Origin: Bacillota bacterium
GTDB lineage: Bacteria; Bacillota; Clostridia; Christensenellales; Aristaeellaceae
NCBI GenBank assembly: GCA_023404715.1
Contig: JAEYAR010000058.1
Location: 1 to 44,222, forward strand
DNA: 44,222 nucleotides
Reading direction: 5' to 3'
The position numbers and the translations under genes are program-made. Below the pieces are notes generated by a model. That model saw only the letters and a program-made list of their open reading frames with translations. It made no database searches and was not told the origin of the DNA. Of this stretch, positions 1-7,577 are shown piece by piece (the first letter of the stretch is position 1; each line of letters opens with the position of its first letter).

Positions 1-757
1 CCTCCGGATCGATGAAGACCTGGCGAAACGCCTTATACGCCTGCCCGCTGAGCGCCGGCAGCGCATCGATTCCTCCTTCGCCGCTCACGCCCGCGCGCAA
101 ATTGACCTTGGCACAGTCGGCGAGCCACCGGTCGATATCGCGCCCTTTCCCAGGCGTATACCATATCAGAACGGACCTTCCGTCGCCCGGCTCCTCCATC
201 TCGATCCACGTGCCCGGGCACATCGCCAGACAGGTCCTTTGAATCTCCTGATTCCCGGCCGTGCGCAGCATGCGCCAGCGGATATCCCCCTCGAGCGCAT
301 ATCCCATGGCCAGCAGGCATTGGGTCAATTGCTTGGGCTCTTGCAAGCTGTCAAATGCCCGCGCGGCCTGCAGGTAAGTCCTCCTCTCCAGCCGATCGCG
401 CAGGCGCTGAAACATGGCCTCCGCCTCCGCCGCGCCGACCGGCTTGATCAAATAATCCGTCACGCCCAGCGAGATCGCGCGCTGGGCGTATACAAATTCG
501 TCGTAGCCGCTGATGATGACGAACAGGCAATCGATTCCCTTTTGCCTGCAGGCCGTGATGATGTCAAACCCATCCATTTCAGGCATGCGCAGATCGACAA
601 AGACGGCGTCGGGCGGATGGCGTAGCACATGCGCATACCCGGCAAGCGCATCCGTAAACGTGCCCTCCAGCTCAAACCCGTAAGCTTTCCACGGAAGAAC
701 CCTTACCAGCCCCTGCAAGGTCCAAGGTTCGTCTTCGATTAAAACCAATCGATACAT
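1..757 (-). CDS. YesN-like response regulator, N-terminal part (cut by window edge)
   Basis: Reading leftward from the ATG at 755-757, 252 codons remain open to the window edge, so the C-terminus is missing. The N-terminal ~110 residues form a receiver domain: acidic pair E8/D9, phospho-acceptor D55 in FVDLRMPEMDG, S83 and K105 in YLIKPV. The stretch GYDEFVYAQRAISLGVTDYL is typical of YesN/AraC-type response regulators, which act with a LytS/YesM-like membrane kinase, often on sugar or surface functions. The expected C-terminal AraC-type helix-turn-helix lies outside the window, so the output domain is inferred from the receiver type. No partner kinase is visible here. Confidence 0.85.
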   Translation of the reverse strand, partial: MYRLVLIEDEPWTLQGLVRVLPWKAYGFELEGTFTDALAGYAHVLRHPPDAVFVDLRMPEMDGFDIITACRQKGIDCLFVIISGYDEFVYAQRAISLGVTDYLIKPVGAAEAEAMFQRLRDRLERRTYLQAARAFDSLQEPKQLTQCLLAMGYALEGDIRWRMLRTAGNQEIQRTCLAMCPGTWIEMEEPGDGRSVLIWYTPGKGRDIDRWLADCAKVNLRAGVSGEGGIDALPALSGQAYKAFRQVFIDPE

Positions 758-811
758 CGGCCATCTCAATTCATGTCGTTTTTAGATGTATTATGTCGTT
801 TCTTGTCTGTT

Positions 812-840
812 ATCATAGCACATCGCATGCGAATCATCAA
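812..840 (-). promoter_or_regulatory. Promoter of the YesN-like regulator
   Basis: On the minus strand TTGATG (835-840) and TATGAT (812-817) are separated by 17 bp. Two direct repeats AAACGACAT (773-781 and 793-801 on the complementary strand), 20 bp apart, lie between this promoter and the start codon. They may be a regulator site; that is inference. Confidence 0.5.
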
Positions 841-861
841 TCTCAACCTCTGAACGTCCAC

Positions 862-897
862 GTACAAAACAAAGCGCCGCATCCCTTGCGGGCCGCG
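862..897 (-). terminator. Possible terminator of the SH3b operon
   Basis: Downstream of the last SH3b gene the minus strand can fold a CCGC/GCGG plus CCC/GGG stem with a two-base internal mismatch and a TTGC-type loop, followed by a T-rich run (CGCTTTGTTTTGT). The stem is imperfect, so this is only a candidate. The rest of 758-937 holds no gene that I can see. Confidence 0.35.
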
Positions 898-937
898 GAC
901 GCCGGTAATGTTATTGAGGATCGACAGAGTCTTCGTC

Positions 938-1942
938 TTACCCGTTCGATTGAAGCCAGCATCCGCTGACCTCCAGCGTCATGCCTCTTTCCAGGTCGAA
1001 GCCCTTTTCCTGGCTTTCCGAGACGGCGCCCTCTTCGATCGCCTTTCCCCGCGCATCGTACAGGGTATACGTGCAGCGCTCCACGCCGGGGGCGGCCCGC
1101 ACGACGCTGACGCCGTCGGGGTAATTGCTGCCCACGCGCAAGGATGCATCGCCGATCAGCGTAGAAGTCGTCTCGGGCGAGATCACATACGGGCCGACGA
1201 CCCGTGCGAACGATGTGGCGGCCGCCGCCTCAATCTCGCTCCCCGCCGGCAGGTGTACGACGTAGCCGTCTCCCGCCCCAGGTCCTTCAATATCCGCCAG
1301 CGCGCAGCGCAGCGGCGCCTGCGCGCCGGGCATACGGATCGTGATCTCCGCCCGCGTGCCCTGGACGTAATAAAAGCCCGGCTCGACCGCTTCCCCTACC
1401 CAATAGACGCCCGGCCCGTAAGCGTTTGACGCCGCCACGGCCAGCGTCGGGTCGACCAGGACCGCGCGGCTCGCGTTCGCATATCCTGTTACATCCTGCG
1501 CCCGAACGTGATACCAATCCCCTACCGTCCCCAGCACGGTCGCCTGTTCGCCCGCCGCGAGCACGGCTACCGGGTCCGTCCTGTCGTCGGTTCCCGCATA
1601 AAGGCTCATGCCGCCCTCTCGCGCCTGGGCGTATGGGCTCACCGCCTGCACGGCCTCAGCCGCAGCGCCAAAGGCGAGGTACGCGCGCATCATATAGCCC
1701 TCGACGTCCGCGACCTGTACGCGCGCCCAGGTTTCGCCGACGTCTTCCAGCACGTCCACCGCTACGCCGTTATAATATCTGCCCAGGGCCGGCGCCTTGA
1801 CGTCCGGCTCCGCGCGCAGGTTCAGGCGATCCGCCGGATTGGGGTTGTTCACGGTCGCGGTCTCCCGCGCGCCTGCGGCCGTGCAGGCCGCCCCCATCGC
1901 GAGGCTCAGCAGCAGGCAAAGCCATCGCTTGCCCATACGCAT
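938..1942 (-). CDS. Secreted SH3b-domain protein
   Basis: A 334-residue protein with a signal peptide (MRMGKRWLCLLLSLAMGAACTAAGA). It then has a bacterial SH3 (SH3b) repeat opening with NNPNPADRLNLR, a second more divergent SH3b-like repeat (YAQAREGGMSLYAG...), and a C-terminal ~180 residues I do not recognise. SH3b domains usually hold proteins to the cell wall. The start at 1942 follows GGGGAGGAGTGAAGGAT and lies 5 nt after the stop of the NlpC/P60 gene, so it is the last gene of a three-gene operon. An open frame extends upstream to 2275 but that part overlaps the previous gene and lacks a signal peptide in the right place. Confidence 0.85.
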   Translation of the reverse strand: MRMGKRWLCLLLSLAMGAACTAAGARETATVNNPNPADRLNLRAEPDVKAPALGRYYNGVAVDVLEDVGETWARVQVADVEGYMMRAYLAFGAAAEAVQAVSPYAQAREGGMSLYAGTDDRTDPVAVLAAGEQATVLGTVGDWYHVRAQDVTGYANASRAVLVDPTLAVAASNAYGPGVYWVGEAVEPGFYYVQGTRAEITIRMPGAQAPLRCALADIEGPGAGDGYVVHLPAGSEIEAAAATSFARVVGPYVISPETTSTLIGDASLRVGSNYPDGVSVVRAAPGVERCTYTLYDARGKAIEEGAVSESQEKGFDLERGMTLEVSGCWLQSNG

Positions 1943-1947
1943 ATCCT

Positions 1948-2805
1948 TCACTCCTCCCCGGCCTTCACCGCCGATAGGTCCTTTGCCTGTACAAACCCCC
2001 GGCGCAAGCTGCCGTCTCGCTGCATAGCCTGAATCTCGCGCCAGAGGGGCTTTCCTTCCACCGGCGCCTCGACCGTCAAAAGGCTTCCGTCCTTGATCGT
2101 GATACCGGTAAAGTTTTTGTCGCTCTCCTTCGGGTGAGAATAGACCCGCAGGGATTTTCCGTCCCGCGTGGTCACGCGCGCCGCGCTGCCCGCGCCCAAC
2201 CAGGGCGCAAACGGCCCGTCTCCCTCCTCCGGCAGGTCGTAAGCGAGCCACGACGCGCGCCCCCAGTGCGTCCAAAGGTAGGGCATTTCGTCCTCTACCA
2301 CGCCGTACAGGTGCCCGCGCGCGTGTACGCAGCGCCCTCCTCCTACGTAAACGCCCATGTGCGTAAACCGCTTGCCCGTCTCGTCCTGCTGAAACAGGAG
2401 GATGCCCGGCTCACGCGGCATCGTCTCGATCGGGCCCGTCTCTTGGCACCAGCGTTCCACCGCGCCGCTCACGTTCGTATGCCATTCCTTCGGAAAGGGG
2501 CCTTGCGACTCGCGCAAAAAGCCCTCGATCAGGCCCGCGCAGTCGTACGTCTCCAACCCGTCCCACCGCTCGCAGGGGCCGAGCAGCAGGTCTGCGTACG
2601 CCTCGTACTGCGCGGCCCGCGCCTCGCGCACTTCCGGCGTAGATACTTCGCCCGTCGCGCCGTAGAGATAGCCGGCGCCGACCTTCCCGCGCGCGTAGGC
2701 GCATAGCGCGCTGGCCGTGCGCGGCAAGTCCCCCTCCGCGCACGCCGTCTGCATGCCCCCCATCAGGCACAGCGCCATGAGCAATCCGCTTAACGCCCGC
2801 CTCAT
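1948..2805 (-). CDS. Secreted NlpC/P60 cell-wall hydrolase with C-terminal SH3-like part
   Basis: A 285-residue protein with an N-terminal signal peptide (MRRALSGLLMALCLMGGMQTACA). An NlpC/P60-type papain-like fold follows, with catalytic Cys89 in YDCAGLIEGF and the His149 region (FTHMGVYVGGG). The family cleaves D-gamma-glutamyl-diaminopimelate or related peptide bonds in peptidoglycan. Beyond ~200 residues lies a degenerate SH3-like part (TRDGKSLRVYSHP). The chosen ATG (2803-2805) overlaps the stop of the upstream SH3b gene as ATGA, a sign of translational coupling. An in-frame upstream extension exists but would place the signal peptide internally. Confidence 0.85.
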   Translation of the reverse strand: MRRALSGLLMALCLMGGMQTACAEGDLPRTASALCAYARGKVGAGYLYGATGEVSTPEVREARAAQYEAYADLLLGPCERWDGLETYDCAGLIEGFLRESQGPFPKEWHTNVSGAVERWCQETGPIETMPREPGILLFQQDETGKRFTHMGVYVGGGRCVHARGHLYGVVEDEMPYLWTHWGRASWLAYDLPEEGDGPFAPWLGAGSAARVTTRDGKSLRVYSHPKESDKNFTGITIKDGSLLTVEAPVEGKPLWREIQAMQRDGSLRRGFVQAKDLSAVKAGEE

Positions 2806-3770
2806 CCCGCCGTCTCCAGGCCGGTCAAGTAGTGCGCATCCATATAGCCGGTCTTGCCATCTACGCGTACATGGTACCAATCGCCAGCGATGCCCAGCAC
2901 GGTGACGCTCGTGCCGTTATAGTACTTGCCCAGCGAATCCGACGACGCATCGGGCGCAGCACGCAGGTTCAGGCGATCGCGTGGATTGGGGTTTAATACC
3001 CAAACCGTGGGCGTCGCGCTCTGCACGCGGTCTGCCTCCGCGCCGGAGGCGAGGTAGCTGCGCTGCATATAGCCTTCGACGCCCGCGACGCGTACCCGGA
3101 CCCAAACGCTGTCGCCCCCGCTCAAGAGTTCTACGCGCACGCCGTTGTAGTATTTGCCCAGCGACGGCGCGCTGGTTTGCGCCCACGCGCGCAGGTTCAG
3201 ACGATCCCTCGGGTTTGGGTTCTTCACCACCGCGTATTGCGTGCCCGTACCGGCGCCGCCGCCCCGCAACGATAGGAATGCGCTGCGCATGTAGCCGCTG
3301 CGCCCGCCCACGTCGACGTGATACCACGCGCCCGCGACGCCCAGCACGGTGACCTGCGTGCCGTTATAGAAGCGCCCCAACGATTCCGAGCGCTCGTCCG
3401 GCAGCTCGCGCAGGTTGAGGCGGTCCGCCGGGTTCGGGTTGTTTACGTAAGCCGTCGGCGTCGCAGGCGTCACGTGGTTCGCATCCGCGCCGATCCGCAG
3501 GAAATCCATCAGCATAAACCCCTCGACCCCGCGCACCTGCACCCGGGCCCAGTTGCCGTAGCCCGTATCCTCCAGCACCTCGACCTCCACGCCCGTATAA
3601 TACTTGCCCAGCGACGGCGCCTGCGTATCCGGCAGCGTACGCAGGTGCAGCCGGTTCTCCGGCCTGTCGTTGATGACGACCCCGCGACGCGTTGTGCCCG
3701 CCTGCGCGCCCCCGCACAGCGATAGCAGCAGCGCCAGGCATCCGAGCAGCCCCCATAACCGTTTGCTCAT
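2802..3770 (-). CDS. Secreted protein of four SH3b repeats
   Basis: A 322-residue protein made of a signal peptide (to about residue 25) and four SH3b repeats (about 28-93, 106-170, 180-243, 253-318). Three of them begin with a near-identical NPNP-x-DRLNLR block and contain LGKYYNG or LGRFYNG. It has no catalytic domain, so it is probably a wall-binding or scaffold protein working with the NlpC/P60 hydrolase encoded next, whose start overlaps its stop. The start is preceded by AGGGGGAGACGCAC and by a strong promoter, so it is the first gene of the operon. Confidence 0.88.
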   Translation of the reverse strand: MSKRLWGLLGCLALLLSLCGGAQAGTTRRGVVINDRPENRLHLRTLPDTQAPSLGKYYTGVEVEVLEDTGYGNWARVQVRGVEGFMLMDFLRIGADANHVTPATPTAYVNNPNPADRLNLRELPDERSESLGRFYNGTQVTVLGVAGAWYHVDVGGRSGYMRSAFLSLRGGGAGTGTQYAVVKNPNPRDRLNLRAWAQTSAPSLGKYYNGVRVELLSGGDSVWVRVRVAGVEGYMQRSYLASGAEADRVQSATPTVWVLNPNPRDRLNLRAAPDASSDSLGKYYNGTSVTVLGIAGDWYHVRVDGKTGYMDAHYLTGLETAG

Positions 3771-3804
3771 GTGCGTCTCCCCCTCTTTTCGATCGTATAC
3801 CCTC

Positions 3805-3834
3805 TTTATACAACTTAACGGACGCCCCTGTCAA
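3805..3834 (-). promoter_or_regulatory. Promoter of the SH3b / NlpC-P60 operon
   Basis: The minus strand shows a perfect -35 TTGACA (3829-3834) and -10 TATAAA (3805-3810) with an 18-bp spacer, 35 bp before the start codon of the four-repeat SH3b gene. Confidence 0.7.
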
Positions 3835-3880
3835 ATCCATCCGGCAACCGGCATTTTTTCGCGCCTATATAGCGAAAACG

Positions 3881-3900
3881 CCGGCGGCAAATGCCGCCGG
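3881..3900 (-). terminator. Hairpin terminator after the DUF6809-like gene remnant
   Basis: CCGGCGGC and GCCGCCGG arms form a tight stem with a four-base loop, followed on the minus strand by CGTTTTC. It lies 10 bp past the final stop of the broken small gene. A very similar stem core occurs in the large hairpin at 7488-7531. Confidence 0.55.
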
Positions 3901-3910
3901 AGAATGGATT

Positions 3911-4204
3911 CTATTTTGTCTGTCCAAGCAGATCGTCCACGTCGGTTAAGGCCTCAAGCGTCATCAGCACCCCTAGCTTGTATCCACGCACAAAGCGGTC
4001 TATGCCTTCGAGTGATTGCAATTCCGCTTGCGCATTAATCATTTGCTCAAGTCTCTGCTTCCTTTAGTTGTCGAGCATCGGCCTCAACGCATTTTCCACC
4101 GTACATAGGCGTTTCAGAACTTGCCCATATTGAGAATTTTTCTCAAAAAACTGCGCTCGCGTCTGCAGATTGCCCAGCGCAAAAGCTTCTAAAGTTTTTC
4201 CCAT
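3911..4204 (-). pseudogene. DUF6809-like small protein, interrupted by an in-frame stop
   Basis: From an ATG at 4204 (after AAAGGAAGACAAAG) a 46-codon frame starts MGKTLEAFALGNLQ and ends at TAA (4064-4066). The same frame then continues without interruption for another 50 codons to TAG at 3911, with residues such as AQAELQSLEGIDRFVRGYKLGVLMTLEAL. The two halves together match the size and pattern I associate with DUF6809, ~95-residue proteins often found on clostridial mobile elements. The most likely reading is one gene broken by a nonsense mutation. Two separate small proteins are possible but the second half lacks a good start. Family assignment is from memory and moderate. Confidence 0.5.
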
Positions 4205-4351
4205 CTTTGTCTTCCTTTCGATGCCGTTTTTACGCACATCGCTTGCAAGAACCGAACACCCATGATAAAATATTTGTGCATTCGTCCTCGCGACGATTGT
4301 GTGTGGAGGAAGCGGTGCGTCGTTTGAGAGGCTGCGCCGTTTCCTTCTTTA

Positions 4352-4534
4352 CTATTGTTCCAGGTCGTCGTAAATCCTGTCGATCCCGCGGCGAACGACA
4401 TCGGATGTCGTCATCCCCAGAGTTGCCTTACACTTTTCCAGCTTCTCTTTCGTCTCATCGCTGACCAGCACAAAAATGCGGTCTTTGAGCGCCTTATCTC
4501 CGAGCGGCGGACGACCCGTTTTTTTATGCGCCAT
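4352..4534 (-). CDS. Small ribbon-helix-helix DNA-binding protein
   Basis: A 60-residue basic protein beginning MAHKKTGRPPLGDKALKDRI, followed by a beta-strand stretch (RIFVLVSDETKEKLEKC) and helices (MTTSDVVRRGIDRIYDDLEQ). This is the ribbon-helix-helix (Arc/CopG/MetJ-like) layout of small dimeric repressors. The ATG at 4532-4534 follows AGTGAGGTGAGCAA. It sits behind a promoter overlapped by a perfect inverted repeat, which suggests that it represses its own transcription. The broken DUF6809-like gene lies 147 bp downstream on the same strand. Such pairs are typical of accessory DNA. Confidence 0.75.
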   Translation of the reverse strand: MAHKKTGRPPLGDKALKDRIFVLVSDETKEKLEKCKATLGMTTSDVVRRGIDRIYDDLEQ

Positions 4535-4546
4535 TTGCTCACCTCA

Positions 4547-4593
4547 CTTTCATGCGCATCTATATAACACATTCTCATGCGCATGAAAGTCAA
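4547..4593 (-). promoter_or_regulatory. Promoter with 13-bp inverted-repeat operator for the RHH protein
   Basis: On the minus strand TTGACT (4588-4593) and TGTTAT (4564-4569) are 18 bp apart. Two perfect 13-bp inverted arms, CTTTCATGCGCAT (4547-4559) and its complement (4577-4589), flank the -10 region on both sides, separated by 17 bp. Each arm also holds the palindrome ATGCGCAT. The arrangement would let a dimeric repressor cover both promoter elements. Confidence 0.65.
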
Positions 4594-4611
4594 TAAAACT
4601 TTTTAATGAAC

Positions 4612-4641
4612 AAAGCGCTCCTCCATTAGAGTGAGCGCTTT
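4612..4641. terminator. Hairpin after the TSUP gene
   Basis: A perfect 9-bp inverted repeat AAAGCGCTC/GAGCGCTTT with a 12-base loop lies 26 bp past the stop of the minus-strand TSUP gene and just before the promoter of the RHH gene. The T-tract on the minus strand is poor (TTTGTTCATT), so termination strength is uncertain. Confidence 0.45.
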
Positions 4642-4667
4642 ATCCCGGCATGTCGAATGATTCTCTT

Positions 4668-5435
4668 TTAAAGCACCTTCACGAGGATCATCGCCAGCCC
4701 CAGCGCAGCCAGCACCACGCCGGTAGCGCGGTTGAGCGTCTTGGGCTCCGCTTTGTTGGCAAACAGCGCGGATACGCGCGCGCCTACCAGCGTGGCGATG
4801 ACGCACACAGCGAGCGCCAGCATATCCGGCAGGCCGCCGATGGCCATGTGGCTGGCCGCGCCCGTGAACGCCGTGAAGGCCATGATGAACACGCTCGTAC
4901 CTACCGCGGTCTTGAGTTCATAGCCGAGCACACTCGTGAGGATGAGAAGCAGCATCATTCCGCCGCCCGCGCCGATAAAGCCGCAGATGAAGCCGATCAG
5001 CACCCCGCATAGGATCGATTGAATGACCTTCGTACGCGCGCTCTTTTCCGCCAGCTTTTCCTTGCTCGTCATGACGGGACGCACGATGAACTTGACGCCC
5101 AACAAGAACGTCATGAATACCGAGAAGTTGCCCATCGTGCCGCTGGGCACGAGCGAGGCAATGTAGCTGCCCACCAGCGTAAACACGAGGACGCTGGCGA
5201 GCATCACCAGACCGTTTTTGATGTCCAAGTTCTTATTTTTGCCGTACGTATAGGCGGATACAGCGGATGCCAGCACGTCCGACGCCAGCGCGATGCCTAC
5301 CGCCTCGTAAGGGTCGAAGTGTAAAAACGTGATGAGCATCGGCGAGATGACCGCCGCCGCCGATAGGCCCGCGAGGCCCGTGCCTACGCCCGCGCCCAGG
5401 CCTGCGATGATGTAAATGAGGATTGCAAAAGCCAT
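4668..5435 (-). CDS. TSUP (TauE/SafE) family membrane permease
   Basis: A 255-residue protein with about eight hydrophobic segments and the family pattern: N-terminal GLGAGVGTGLAGLSAAAVISP, and a second half repeating it as CGFIGAGGGMMLLLILTSVLGYELKTAVGTS. TSUP proteins export or take up sulfur-containing anions or small carboxylates; the substrate cannot be read from the sequence. Length fits the family. The ATG follows GGGAGTGAACGGTC and its own promoter, and the gene appears to be transcribed alone. Confidence 0.88.
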   Translation of the reverse strand: MAFAILIYIIAGLGAGVGTGLAGLSAAAVISPMLITFLHFDPYEAVGIALASDVLASAVSAYTYGKNKNLDIKNGLVMLASVLVFTLVGSYIASLVPSGTMGNFSVFMTFLLGVKFIVRPVMTSKEKLAEKSARTKVIQSILCGVLIGFICGFIGAGGGMMLLLILTSVLGYELKTAVGTSVFIMAFTAFTGAASHMAIGGLPDMLALAVCVIATLVGARVSALFANKAEPKTLNRATGVVLAALGLAMILVKVL

Positions 5436-5474
5436 GACCGTTCACTCCCTGTGTCAATCGTTTACCGATCAACT

Positions 5475-5503
5475 ATTATAGAGCAAACGACGCTTCTACG
5501 CAA
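5475..5503 (-). promoter_or_regulatory. Promoter of the TSUP gene
   Basis: The minus strand shows TTGCGT (5498-5503), a 17-bp spacer and a perfect TATAAT (5475-5480), about 40 bp before the start codon. Confidence 0.65.
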
Positions 5504-5563
5504 CCCTTTTGGGGTTCAAAACCGCTATCCAGCGTACGAAAGCGGTCATTTTCATTCCACCCC

Positions 5564-5592
5564 TGCACAGACGGTGACACATCTGTTATAAT
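5564..5592 (+). promoter_or_regulatory. Promoter of the GT-C-like membrane protein
   Basis: TGCACA (5564-5569), a 17-bp spacer and TATAAT (5587-5592), 33 bp before the start codon. The same TGCACA-17-TATAAT arrangement precedes the radical SAM gene at 34289. Confidence 0.6.
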
Positions 5593-5625
5593 GTTGCCAT
5601 TAGATCAGGAAAAGAGGCCGGTCCC

Positions 5626-7203
5626 ATGAACGAACCCCAGACCGCACGCAGGTGGATTTTCGCGGCGCTGGCGGCGCTGCTCGCGCTGTTTGTGTGCGCG
5701 TTTCTCGTCGTCAACCTGAAGGGTTTCGTCCGCTTTTGCGACGCCGATATGCAGGCGGATATCCAGGTGGCCAAGCTCATGCGCGATCAGGGTACGCTCT
5801 TCCCGTCGGGTTGGATCTTCGGCAACCAGGTATATGTCGCCGCCACACCCGTGCTCTGCGCGCTGCTCATGCACGTCGTCCCGTCGGCCAACCTCGCCAT
5901 GGGCCTGGCCACATCGATCATGGGCGCGCTGGTCCTGCTCTCGCTTTTCTATATGATCCGCCCCTTCGCGGGGCGCATAGGCCGCCTCAGCGCCCTGCTC
6001 GCCCTCTGCGGCGGCATAGCCTGCTCGAGCATCGCCGTCTCTCGCATGGGTCAGCTGCTCTTCGTGATGGCCTCCTATTACGCCTGCTACGCCGTGACAG
6101 CCTTCCTCGTTTGGGGGCTGTGGGCGCGCCTTCGATTTGTGGATAGATCCCGCGGCGTCGCGCTCCTGACGCCCCTCGCGCTGGCGCTCAGCTTTGCCAT
6201 GGGCATGCAAAGCCTTCGGCAAACGCAGGTGATGGTGCTGCCGCTTTTAGGCCTGGAGGGGCTGTGGCTGCTGAAAGATCTCGTCCGTGAGCGCCGCGTC
6301 GTGCGTCTCAAGCCGATCGTATTTACAGTTCTCGTTGCCGCCGCCAATGTGCTGGGGCTGATCGCCATCCGCGCTATCGCCCCTGAACAGCAGACGATCT
6401 TCGACAGCTTCCCCACCGACTTCACCGTGCCGCTCGCAGGTCGCCTGCAAAGCTTCGGCTCCGCCTTCCTAGACGCCGCCGGGCTTGCGGCGGACGGCGT
6501 ACGCACGCCGCTGCCCGTGTTCATCCCCGCCCTGGCGCTGCTGCTCCTCACAGCCGGAGATCTGCTCTTGCAATGGCTACGTCCGCGCGGCGGGAACGGC
6601 CGCGCGCTGCGCGCCTTGCAGGGCCTGTGCCTGCTTGCGGTGGGAAGCGTGCTGCCCGTCACCTTCCTTTCCTCGTTCGTCATGCGCAGCACGTATCTGT
6701 TCATGTACTACCCGCTGGCAGCGCTGTGCGCATGCGACCTGCTGGAGCGCTCAGGCGCGCGTTGGCGTCCGCTCGCCGCCGGAGCGCTGTGCGCCATCTG
6801 CCTCGCCAACTTCGCCTCCGGCGTGCTCCCCTGCGTCGTAGAATCGTTTAACCCCGAAAAGACCGACCCCATGCGCGTGGCGGACTGGATGGCCGAGAAC
6901 GATTACGACACGCTGTACGGCTATTGGTGGGACGTCGGGCGCGTCGCCGCGGCCGCAGACGGCCGTATCGAGGGAGGGGGCTGGTTCGCGCGCCCCCTGC
7001 AGGTGCAGCCCTACCTCACGCTGACCGACATCTACGGCGCCGACTGCAACGATTGGGCCGTCTACATGCTGCGCGAAGAGGAATCTGCGGAGTTCTTCTC
7101 CTTCGCCGGGGAGATGGGCGCGACGCTGACCCCGCAGGCCGAGATCGGCAAGTACGCGCTCTACACTTCCGATATGCCACTCATGTACTACGCAGACAGA
7201 TGA
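5626..7203 (+). CDS. Multi-pass membrane protein, GT-C glycosyltransferase-like
   Basis: A 525-residue protein with around ten hydrophobic segments and a hydrophilic C-terminal ~120 residues. An acidic motif (FCDADMQADIQVAKLMRDQG) lies in the loop after the first membrane segment, the place where GT-C enzymes that use polyprenyl-phosphate sugars carry their catalytic Asp. This is the only functional hint; I cannot name a family. The ATG follows AAAGAGGCCGGTCCC, a weak ribosome site, and a good promoter lies upstream. It could act in cell-surface polysaccharide or protein glycosylation, but that is inference. Confidence 0.6.
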   Translation: MNEPQTARRWIFAALAALLALFVCAFLVVNLKGFVRFCDADMQADIQVAKLMRDQGTLFPSGWIFGNQVYVAATPVLCALLMHVVPSANLAMGLATSIMGALVLLSLFYMIRPFAGRIGRLSALLALCGGIACSSIAVSRMGQLLFVMASYYACYAVTAFLVWGLWARLRFVDRSRGVALLTPLALALSFAMGMQSLRQTQVMVLPLLGLEGLWLLKDLVRERRVVRLKPIVFTVLVAAANVLGLIAIRAIAPEQQTIFDSFPTDFTVPLAGRLQSFGSAFLDAAGLAADGVRTPLPVFIPALALLLLTAGDLLLQWLRPRGGNGRALRALQGLCLLAVGSVLPVTFLSSFVMRSTYLFMYYPLAALCACDLLERSGARWRPLAAGALCAICLANFASGVLPCVVESFNPEKTDPMRVADWMAENDYDTLYGYWWDVGRVAAAADGRIEGGGWFARPLQVQPYLTLTDIYGADCNDWAVYMLREEESAEFFSFAGEMGATLTPQAEIGKYALYTSDMPLMYYADR

Positions 7204-7461
7204 CGGGTATCGACTTCGTCGACAGCCTCGTGCAATAATGAAGGATCATTTGCACGAAGATCACGGGAGATGTTTTTCTACGCAATGCTACGCATTTGAC
7301 TGCAGAAAACGCCCCGCCCGACAAGGGAGCGAAGCGACTAGGCGCGAGGACAGCGCGGAGCGCTCCGCAGCGCCGTACCCCCCGCGCAGCTTGCGCGGGC
7401 CGTAACAGGCAGAGCCGGTCGATACGATTCCAGATAAAGGGGAATCCTCCCCTTCACATAT
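7204..7461. other. Non-coding stretch with GC-rich hairpins
   Basis: No convincing gene is seen between the GT-C-like gene and the terminators. The stretch holds several short perfect hairpins, for example CCCGCGCA/TGCGCGGG near 7380-7400 and a GCGGAGCGCTCCGC palindrome near 7355, in a run unlike the surrounding coding DNA. It could be decayed mobile or repeat DNA. Confidence 0.35.
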
Positions 7462-7486
7462 CCCCAACTAAGTGACTGGGGTTTTT
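7462..7486 (+). terminator. Hairpin terminator
   Basis: CCCCA and TGGGG arms with a 10-base loop (7462-7481) are followed by TTTTT (7482-7486). It reads rightward and is followed at once by a second, stronger hairpin. Confidence 0.5.
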
Positions 7487-7487
7487 C

Positions 7488-7535
7488 AACAGTCTGATCC
7501 GGCGGCAAGCTTGCCGCCGGATCAGACTGTTTTTT
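7488..7535 (+). terminator. Large 44-bp palindromic terminator
   Basis: A perfect 22-bp inverted repeat (7488-7531) with no unpaired centre, core CCGGCGGCAAG/CTTGCCGCCGG, runs into six T residues (7530-7535) on the plus strand. It sits between convergent genes (GT-C-like gene and the M16 peptidase) and would block read-through into either. On the minus strand the following bases are GAAAAAC, so it is a weaker terminator that way. Confidence 0.7.
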
Positions 7536-7577
7536 GATGTGGTTTCAGTGCCATATCCCCCGCAGCGCGAAAGCGCG

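Noticed and set aside
4189..4401. 70-codon minus-strand frame overlapping the RHH gene and DUF6809-like start
   Set aside because: No ribosome site, overlaps two better-supported genes in other frames, and has no family resemblance.
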